A DNA stretch of 64,000 nt from JADZEM01 sp046328125 (GTDB lineage Bacteria; Chloroflexota; UBA6077; JACCZL01). The notes under the pieces were generated by a model. That model worked only from the letters and a program-made list of their open reading frames with translations, made no database searches and had not been told where the DNA came from. The first letter of the stretch is position 1; every line of letters begins with the position of its first letter. The stretch covers positions 1 to 64,000 of the forward strand of contig JAXLXF010000031.1 of the NCBI GenBank assembly GCA_046328125.1, written 5' to 3'. Shown piece after piece: positions 9,738 to 16,045 of this stretch. The position numbers were made by a program, and so were the translations under genes.

Positions 9738-10810
9738 GTGGCGCGGACGCGGGCGCGATGTCTGATGCGGGCGCGATAAATCGCGCCCCTACGGCGGCAG
9801 ACCTGGTAGGGGCGCGATTCATCGCGCCCGCCCAGGATGCAGTCCTGCGCGTCGAGGATCTTCAAGTTCACTATCGGACGCCGCGCGGCCCGGTGAAGGC
9901 GGTCAACGGCGTCTCGTTCGCGCTGCGGCCGGGCGAGCGGCTGGGGCTGATCGGCGAGTCCGGCTCCGGCAAGACGACGATGGGCACGGCCTTGATGCAG
10001 CTCACCCGGCCGCCGGGCAAGATCGTGGGTGGCCAGATCGTGCTGAACGGGCGCGACCTGCTCGGCCTGCCCGAGCGCGAGCTGCGGCGGGTCAGGATGC
10101 GCGAGATCGCGCTGGTGCCGCAGGGCGCGATGAGCTCGCTTAACCCGGTCATGCGCATCCGGGAGCAGATCCAGGACGGCATCGTGGCCCACGAAGGCGA
10201 CCTTCCGCGCGCAGCCCTGGCCGAACGTGTGGCGCAGGCGCTGGGTCGGGTCGGGCTGCCGGCTGCGCTTGCCGACCGCTTCCCGCACGAGCTCTCGGGC
10301 GGCCAGAAGCAGCGCGTCGCCATCGCCATCGCGACGGTCCTCAACCCGAGCGTGATCGTCGCGGACGAGCCGACCAGCGCGCTGGACGTGGTGGTGCAGC
10401 GCCAGGTCATCATGACGCTCGGGCGGGTCCAGGAGGGCCTCGGAGCGGCGGTCATCCTGATCGGCCACGACATGGGGCTGATCGCCCAGTTCGCGGACAC
10501 CATCGGCGTGCTCTACGCCGGCGAGCTGGTGGAGTACGGCCCGATCGACGACGTGCTGGACGACCCGCGCCACCCGTACACGCGCCTGCTGATCGAAAGC
10601 CTGCCCTCGCTGGAGGCGCGCCGCGAGCTGCGCGGCATCCCCGGCCTGCCGCCGGCGCTGCTCGACCTGCCGCCGGGCTGCCCGTTCGCGCCGCGCTGCC
10701 CGCACGCCTTCGAGCCGTGCACGACGGTGACGCCGCGGTTGCTCGACACGGGTTCTGGGCGTCGGGTGGCATGTCATCTCTACGAGGCATCGGGAACATC
10801 TGTATGCTGA
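9734..10810 (+). CDS. ABC transporter ATP-binding protein, DppD/OppD type, with palindromic element in the N-terminus
   Basis: 358-residue ATPase of the importer. The ATG at 9734 overlaps the previous stop. A second family A palindrome encodes residues about 12-34 (GAINRAPTAADLVGARFIAP), immediately before the conserved start VLRVEDLQVHYRT. Walker A GESGSGKTT, signature LSGGQKQR, Walker B VIVADEPTSALD and the oligopeptide-family C-terminal cysteine motif CPFAPRCPHAFEPC are all present, so the ATPase should be functional. It probably pairs with the product of 10950-12008 to power the DppB/DppC-type channel. Confidence 0.93.
   Translation: MSGADAGAMSDAGAINRAPTAADLVGARFIAPAQDAVLRVEDLQVHYRTPRGPVKAVNGVSFALRPGERLGLIGESGSGKTTMGTALMQLTRPPGKIVGGQIVLNGRDLLGLPERELRRVRMREIALVPQGAMSSLNPVMRIREQIQDGIVAHEGDLPRAALAERVAQALGRVGLPAALADRFPHELSGGQKQRVAIAIATVLNPSVIVADEPTSALDVVVQRQVIMTLGRVQEGLGAAVILIGHDMGLIAQFADTIGVLYAGELVEYGPIDDVLDDPRHPYTRLLIESLPSLEARRELRGIPGLPPALLDLPPGCPFAPRCPHAFEPCTTVTPRLLDTGSGRRVACHLYEASGTSVC
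9768..9831. repeat. Palindromic element, family A copy 2 (inside a CDS)
   Basis: Left half GGGCGCGATAAATCGCGCCC and right half GGGGCGCGATTCATCGCGCC around a variable centre. It is read through by the DppD-type ATPase gene in the same frame as the other in-gene copies. Confidence 0.88.
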
Positions 10811-10823
10811 GAATCACGATCGC

Positions 10824-10928
10824 GCCGTGGACTGAAGTCCACGTCTACCATTGGACCGTCGCTACGCGACGGAGTGCGGCGTCGCGTAGCGACGCCAACA
10901 ACGGTAGACGTGGACTTCAGTCCACGGC
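10824..10928. repeat. Double hairpin with a 26-bp perfect outer stem
   Basis: Outer arms 10824-10849 and 10903-10928 are exact reverse complements (core GTGGACTGAAGTCCACG, itself palindromic). Inside, GTCGCTACGCGAC (10858-10870) pairs with GTCGCGTAGCGAC (10881-10893). It fills the gap between the two importer ATPase genes and may reduce readthrough or tune expression of the second ATPase. Confidence 0.92.
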
Positions 10929-10949
10929 CCCTGATGCGTGCGACTCTCG

Positions 10950-12008
10950 ATGAGCGACGCCATCCCGCTCCTGGAGCTCCGGGCCGTCTCGAAGGTGTAC
11001 GGCGGCGGCTTCCTGAGAAAGCAGCAGGAGGTCGTGGCGCTGGACCGGCTGACGTTCTCGGTGCCGGACGGCCAGCCCACCATCACCGCCATCGCCGGCG
11101 AGAGCGGCAGCGGCAAGACGACGCTCGCTCACCTGCTGCTCGGGCACATCAGCCCGACATCCGGGCAGGTGCTGTACCGGGGCCAGGACGTGACGAAGAT
11201 GGGCTCCCACGAGCGGCTCCAGTTCCGCCGCGAGGTTCAGCCGATTTTCCAGGATCCGTTCGCGGCGTTCAACCCGTTCTACCGGATCGACCACGTCCTG
11301 ACGCAGCCAATCAAAAGGTTCAAGCTGGCCGAGAACGGTCAGAGCAGCCGCCAACTGATCGAAGAAGCATTGGAGATGGTCGGGCTGCGGCCAGCCGAGA
11401 CGCTCGGGCGGTACCCGCACCAGTTGAGCGGCGGCCAGCGACAGCGGATCATGGTGGCGCGGGCACTGCTCTGCCGCCCGAAGGTGATCCTGGCCGACGA
11501 GCCGGTCTCGATGGTGGACGCCTCGCTGCGGGCGACGATCCTCGCCAGCCTCCAACGCCTGAACCGCGAGCTCGGCATCTCCATCATCTACATCACCCAC
11601 GACCTGACCACGGCGTACCAGATCTGCGAGAGCATCGTGGTGCTGTACCGAGGCGGCGTGGCCGAGGCCGGCGCGGTCGATCGGGTCATCCAGGCGCCGA
11701 AGCACCCGTACACCCGGTTGCTGGTCTCCTCGATACCGGTCCCGGACCGGCGCCGACGCTGGACCGGCGAAGACCTGCCGGAGCTGGACAGCCCGGCTCC
11801 ACGCGTGAGCCACGGCTGCGCGTTCGCGCCGCGCTGCCCGTCCGCGCTCGACGTCTGCTGGCAGGAGCAGCCTCGCTTCTTCCAGCCTGACGAGCACCGC
11901 GTGGCGTCCTGCTTCCTATACCAGGACAGCCCGACCTTACAATCGGCGGACGTGGCGGACGTGTTCCCGCGCGAGCCGGTCGGCGCGTCCTCCGAGGCTG
12001 GAGCGTAG
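10950..12008 (+). CDS. ABC transporter ATP-binding protein, DppF/OppF type
   Basis: 352-residue second ATPase of the importer. Start is the ATG at 10950 (MSDAIPLLELRAVSKVYGGG); an in-frame GTG lies 12 bases upstream. Walker A GESGSGKTT, Q-loop region QPIFQDPFAAFNP, signature LSGGQRQR, Walker B VILADEPVSMVD (Ser-Met in place of the usual Thr-Ser-Ala) and C-terminal CAFAPRCPSALDVC are visible. It is separated from the DppD-type gene by a strong double hairpin, while the genes before and after are tightly packed. Confidence 0.93.
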   Translation: MSDAIPLLELRAVSKVYGGGFLRKQQEVVALDRLTFSVPDGQPTITAIAGESGSGKTTLAHLLLGHISPTSGQVLYRGQDVTKMGSHERLQFRREVQPIFQDPFAAFNPFYRIDHVLTQPIKRFKLAENGQSSRQLIEEALEMVGLRPAETLGRYPHQLSGGQRQRIMVARALLCRPKVILADEPVSMVDASLRATILASLQRLNRELGISIIYITHDLTTAYQICESIVVLYRGGVAEAGAVDRVIQAPKHPYTRLLVSSIPVPDRRRRWTGEDLPELDSPAPRVSHGCAFAPRCPSALDVCWQEQPRFFQPDEHRVASCFLYQDSPTLQSADVADVFPREPVGASSEAGA

Positions 12009-12051
12009 GCATGACACGCAACTGCGCGATGCGCATCGGAGGTAGCAGACC

Positions 12052-13056
12052 ATGACGCTACATGCCGAGCGCGTCGTCTTCCAGGCCCCGATGCAAGCCG
12101 CCATGGAGCCCATCGAGGTGGACGAGGCCGATCTTGGCCCGACCGAGGTCGTCATTCGGACGCACGTCACGCTGATCAGCCCCGGCACCGAGCTGGCGAA
12201 TCTCCAGGGCAAGCTCCACATGAACACCGACGCCCCACGCTGGTACCCGATGACGAACGTCGGGTACGCCAACGTCGGGGAGGTGGTGTCGGCGGGGGAG
12301 GATCTGAGCGTCCAGCCCGGCCAGCGCGTCTACTCGATGGGCACGCACGCCTCGGTCGTGCGGATTGACGCCCGCGACCGCTTCTGCGTGCCGGTCCCGG
12401 ACGGGCTATCTGACGAGCAGGCGGTGTTCGTGCGACTGGCGAACGTCTCGATGACGACGATGCGAACGACCGTCGCGCACGGCGGCGACGGCGTGGCGGT
12501 GGTCGGGCTGGGGCTGGTCGGGAACCTGGCGGCGCAGGTGTTTCAGGCGTGCGGCATGAGGGTCAACGCCATCGATCTGTCGCCAGCCCGCCGCGAGATC
12601 GCCAATCAGTGTGGTATCCGCAACGTCCACGGCCCGGAGTCGGTGCCGGAGCTTCAGCGGCAGCATCGGCTGGTGGTCGAGGCGACCGGCTCGGCGCAGG
12701 CACTCGCTGGCGCGATCGGCCTCGCCCAGAACGGCGGCGAGATCGTGATGATCGGGGCGCCGTGGGGCGGCGACGAGAACAGCGTGCCATCCTCCCGCAT
12801 CACCCGCGACCTGTTCTTCCGGTTCCTGACGCTGCGAAGCGGCTCGGAGTGGGAGATCCCGCGCCAGCCGGTCCCACAGCTGGCCGACTCGATCCTCCAC
12901 AACATCGAGACCGGCCTCGGGTGGCTGGCGGACGGACGGCTGCGCGTCGAGCCGCTGATCACGCACCGCCTGCCGCCCGCCGAGATTCAGCGCGCCTATG
13001 ATGGGCTGTTGAACGAAAAGGACGCATATCTCGGCGTGATCCTGCAATGGACGTAG
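12052..13056 (+). CDS. MDR-family zinc-type alcohol dehydrogenase-like protein
   Basis: 334-residue medium-chain dehydrogenase/reductase. The GroES-like N-terminal half includes TLISPGTELANLQG; the nucleotide-binding half carries VVGLGLVGNLAAQVF (GxGxxG) and the NAD-type acidic residue in INAIDLSP. The structural-zinc Cys cluster of classical alcohol dehydrogenases is not seen, so it resembles the BchC/threonine-dehydrogenase-like oxidoreductases that sit in sugar-acid catabolic clusters. A GGAGG-type ribosome site precedes the ATG. It lies 14 bp before the enolase-superfamily gene, probably in one transcript, and may oxidise a hydroxyl of the imported compound. Confidence 0.85.
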   Translation: MTLHAERVVFQAPMQAAMEPIEVDEADLGPTEVVIRTHVTLISPGTELANLQGKLHMNTDAPRWYPMTNVGYANVGEVVSAGEDLSVQPGQRVYSMGTHASVVRIDARDRFCVPVPDGLSDEQAVFVRLANVSMTTMRTTVAHGGDGVAVVGLGLVGNLAAQVFQACGMRVNAIDLSPARREIANQCGIRNVHGPESVPELQRQHRLVVEATGSAQALAGAIGLAQNGGEIVMIGAPWGGDENSVPSSRITRDLFFRFLTLRSGSEWEIPRQPVPQLADSILHNIETGLGWLADGRLRVEPLITHRLPPAEIQRAYDGLLNEKDAYLGVILQWT

Positions 13057-13069
13057 AAGGGGAACGACG

Positions 13070-14194
13070 ATGAAGATCGAGAGCGTCGAGGCGCTGCACG
13101 TTGGCGGCGGCGCGTTCGTGCGGATCACCACCGACAACGGGCTGGTCGGGACCGGCCAGAGCGCCTGCTGGGGCTACCCGGCCGCTGTCTGCGAGATCGT
13201 CAAGACATTCGAGAAGTATCTCGTCGGCCAGGACCCGCTCCGCATCGAACATCACTGGCAGTACATGTACCGGATGGGGCCGTTCCGAGGCTCGGTGCTC
13301 TCGGGGGCGGTCTCGGCGGTGGACATCGCCTTGTGGGACATCAAGGGCCAGCACTTCCAGGCGCCGATCTGGGAGCTGCTCGGTGGGCGCTGCCGCGACA
13401 AGATCCGGTTGCACCTGCTGATGGGCGGCGGCACGCCGGAGCAAGTCCACGCCAAGGCGAAGGCTGCCGCGGCCGAAGGGTTCACCGCGATCAAGTGGGA
13501 CCCGATTCCGGCCGGCTTCCAGAACATGTCGCTGGCGGCGCTGATCGGCGGGACCGTCGATCAGGTGGCGGCGGCCCGTGAAGCGGTGGGCCGCGACGTG
13601 GACATCATCCTGGAGCTCCATCGGAAGCTGACGCCGCTGCAGGCGATCCCGCTGTGCCACGCCCTCGCTGAGTTTCACCCGCTGATGATCGAAGACCCGA
13701 TCCAGATCGACTCGATCCAGAGCCAGGGCGAGATCGCGAAGCGGTTCGACGGCGCGCTGGCGAACGGCGAGCGGATGCACAGCATCTGGGAGTTCCGCGA
13801 GCTCTTCATCGCCGGGGGCGCGCAGTACGCGCGGCCGGACATCGGGCTGGCGGGCGGCCCGACCCACACCAAGAAGATCGCTGCCGTCGCCGAGTCGTTC
13901 CACGCCGGGATGATCCCGCACAACTTCCTGGGGCCAGTCCTGACCGCCGCGTCCGTCCACCTGATGACCTCGATTCCGAACTTCACCGTTCAGGAGTATT
14001 CAAAGGTGGACGAGGATCAGGCCGTCGCATTCCCGGGCACCTTCCCGCGCGAGGGCGGCTACATCAAGACGCCGGAAGCGCCGGGCCTGGGCGTCAAGCT
14101 CGACGAGGCGAAGCTGGCGGAGATGGCCAGGGACCGTATGAACCCGAACGGCCTGCCGCTCCGCAACGACGGCTCCGTCGCCTATTCCGTGTAG
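13070..14194 (+). CDS. Mandelate racemase/muconate lactonizing enzyme family protein (enolase superfamily)
   Basis: 374 residues. The capping domain (LVGTGQSACWGYP) precedes a TIM barrel with Mg ligands expected in ILELHRKL, MIEDPIQ and ANGERMHS. A conserved His lies in GMIPHNFLGP and a late acidic residue in VQEYSK. This pattern suits acid-sugar dehydratases and galactarolactone/mannonate-type enzymes rather than o-succinylbenzoate synthases. It follows the MDR dehydrogenase by 14 bp. Substrate assignment by sequence alone is unsafe in this superfamily; the importer and amidohydrolase neighbours favour an acid sugar or lactone. Confidence 0.88.
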   Translation: MKIESVEALHVGGGAFVRITTDNGLVGTGQSACWGYPAAVCEIVKTFEKYLVGQDPLRIEHHWQYMYRMGPFRGSVLSGAVSAVDIALWDIKGQHFQAPIWELLGGRCRDKIRLHLLMGGGTPEQVHAKAKAAAAEGFTAIKWDPIPAGFQNMSLAALIGGTVDQVAAAREAVGRDVDIILELHRKLTPLQAIPLCHALAEFHPLMIEDPIQIDSIQSQGEIAKRFDGALANGERMHSIWEFRELFIAGGAQYARPDIGLAGGPTHTKKIAAVAESFHAGMIPHNFLGPVLTAASVHLMTSIPNFTVQEYSKVDEDQAVAFPGTFPREGGYIKTPEAPGLGVKLDEAKLAEMARDRMNPNGLPLRNDGSVAYSV

Positions 14195-14200
14195 AGGAAC

Positions 14201-14298
14201 GGCCCCCTCCCCCAGCCCCTCCCCCGTGCGCGGGAGAGGGAGAACGGTGAGCTTGCTCCCCTCTCCCGCGCACGGGGGAGGGGCTGGGGGAGGGGGCC
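14201..14298. repeat. 40-bp perfect inverted repeat (C-rich palindrome family)
   Basis: Arms 14201-14240 and 14259-14298 are exact reverse complements with an 18-nt loop. The arms contain CCCCCTCCCCCAGCCCCTCC and GTGCGCGGGAGAGGG. It lies inside the catabolic operon between the enolase-superfamily and epimerase genes. Confidence 0.92.
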
Positions 14299-14314
14299 TC
14301 CGGGGAGTCCCACG

Positions 14315-15100
14315 ATGAAAGTTCTCTTGCTCGGCGGGGCCGGCCACGTCGGCACGTTCATCACGCCGTACCTCCAGAAGCACCACCAGCTGCGGGTGCT
14401 CGACCTCCGGCCGCCGCGCCACGAGGGCGTCGAGTACGTCGAAGGGTCGGTGTCCGATCCCGACGTGCTGCGGCGGGCACTGGACGGCGTAGACGCCTTC
14501 ATCTGGGTCGTGATGCGCAAGCCGCAGGGCGGCTCGGTGCGCGACCAGGACATCCCGACCATCGTGGAGAACTACGAGGTCAACACCAAGGCGCTCCACC
14601 TGACGCTGTTCATCGCGCAGGAGCTGGGGGTGCTGCGCGGCATCTACACCAGCTCGATGAGCGTCCACTACCGGATGCGCGAGCGGTTCGAGCAGGAGGA
14701 GCTGATCCCGCTGGACACCCCGACGGTCTACGGCCTCAGCAAAGGGTTCGGCGAGCTGATCTGCCAGTACTTCGCGCGCTGGTGGGACATGAACCTGATC
14801 GCGTTGCGGATCACGGGGCCGCGCACCCGCGAGCAGTACCTGGACGAGCGCGAGAACCCACGTATCCCGAAGACCGGCAAGCCGCTGTTCGTCACCGACG
14901 AGGAAGACCTGGCGAACGCCTACCTGGCCGCCCTCGAAGCGGTGCAGGTCGGGCACGGGCGGTTCGACGCCTTCTTCATCGCCGGCGACGAGCACGAGGA
15001 GGATCACAACCTCTCCAAGGCGAAGCGCGTCCTGGGGTGGGAGCCGAAGACGCATCTTCAGCTCGGGCCGGGCTCGCAACGCCCGTCGCCCCAGCGGTAG
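14315..15100 (+). CDS. NAD(P)-dependent epimerase/dehydratase (extended SDR), short form
   Basis: 261 residues. The Rossmann motif GGAGHVGTFI lies at residues about 6-15, LRPPRHEGVEYVEGSVSDPD resembles the NAD-specifying second strand, and the active-site Tyr and Lys occur in VYGLSKGFGE. The protein is shorter than the usual 300 residues; its C-terminus (LGWEPKTHLQ then a Gly/Pro/Arg tail) looks clipped after the conserved LGWxP motif. It might be a uronate dehydrogenase-like oxidoreductase, which would fit the sugar-acid theme, but the match is only at superfamily level. Confidence 0.83.
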   Translation: MKVLLLGGAGHVGTFITPYLQKHHQLRVLDLRPPRHEGVEYVEGSVSDPDVLRRALDGVDAFIWVVMRKPQGGSVRDQDIPTIVENYEVNTKALHLTLFIAQELGVLRGIYTSSMSVHYRMRERFEQEELIPLDTPTVYGLSKGFGELICQYFARWWDMNLIALRITGPRTREQYLDERENPRIPKTGKPLFVTDEEDLANAYLAALEAVQVGHGRFDAFFIAGDEHEEDHNLSKAKRVLGWEPKTHLQLGPGSQRPSPQR

Positions 15101-15124
15101 CTGGCTGAAGGAGATAGCTCGCCG

Positions 15125-15976
15125 ATGATCGTCGATTCGCACTGCCACGCCTGGCGCTACTGGCCGTACGAGCCGCCCGTCCCGGACCCCGAGAGCCGGG
15201 GTCGCGTCGAGCAGCTCTTGTGGGAGATGGACCGCAACGGCGTCGAAAAGGCGGTCGTGATCTGCGCCAGGATCGACCACAACCCGGACAACAACGAGTA
15301 CATTCTGGAGGCCGCGCGGCAGCATCCAGACCGCCTGTTCCAGTTCGCGGACGTGGACTGCCGCTGGTGGGAGACGTACCATCAGCCCGGCGCGGCACAG
15401 CGCCTCCGCGAGGCCGTTGAGCGGTACGGCCTTCGCGGCTTCACCCACTACTTCGACGCGGACGACGACGGCTCCTGGTACCTGTCTGACGAAGGAGCCG
15501 CGTTCCTCCAGGCCGCCGCCGACCTGAACCAGATCGTGAGCTTCGCGATGCCGGCCCGTCTCCAGCCGGTCCTACGCCAGCTGGCGGCCCGCTTCCCGAG
15601 CCTGACGTTTCTCTGTCACCACATGGCGGGCGTTCGCCTGTCAGAAGGCGCGGACCCGCCCAGCCTCCGGGAGGTGCTGGCATCGGCCGCCGTGCCGAAC
15701 ATCCATGTCAAGCTGTCCGGGTTCCATTATGTCGATACGGTCGCCTGGGACTTCCCGTACCCGCGCTGCCGGCCGGTCGTGCGGGCGCTTTACGAGCAGT
15801 TCGGGCCGGAGCGCCTGCACTGGGGCTCGGACTATCCGGTGGTGCGGCGCGCGATGACGTATCAGCACGCCCTGGAAGCGGTCCGGACCCACTGCGACTT
15901 CATCACAGCATCAGACATGGACCGCATCCTGGGCGACAGTCTGTTCGAGCTGCTCCAGCGACATGGCGCCCCGTAG
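15125..15976 (+). CDS. Amidohydrolase family protein (TIM-barrel metal hydrolase)
   Basis: 283 residues, last gene of the operon. Metal-binding DSHCHAW is at residues 4-10, a barrel His is in FLCHHMAG, and the late Asp is in HWGSDYP. This places it in the amidohydrolase-2 family with lactonases and decarboxylases such as 4-sulfomuconolactone or 2-pyrone-4,6-dicarboxylate hydrolases. A GAAGGAGATAG ribosome site precedes the ATG at 15125. A lactone hydrolase following the dehydrogenase and cycloisomerase/dehydratase steps would make biochemical sense, but this is inference. Confidence 0.86.
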   Translation: MIVDSHCHAWRYWPYEPPVPDPESRGRVEQLLWEMDRNGVEKAVVICARIDHNPDNNEYILEAARQHPDRLFQFADVDCRWWETYHQPGAAQRLREAVERYGLRGFTHYFDADDDGSWYLSDEGAAFLQAAADLNQIVSFAMPARLQPVLRQLAARFPSLTFLCHHMAGVRLSEGADPPSLREVLASAAVPNIHVKLSGFHYVDTVAWDFPYPRCRPVVRALYEQFGPERLHWGSDYPVVRRAMTYQHALEAVRTHCDFITASDMDRILGDSLFELLQRHGAP

Positions 15977-16045
15977 CGCGGACGTTTCGGGGCGCCGGCG
16001 CAGAGCTGCATTGGCTCAGGCGGCTGGCAGACCCGAGCCCGAGCC

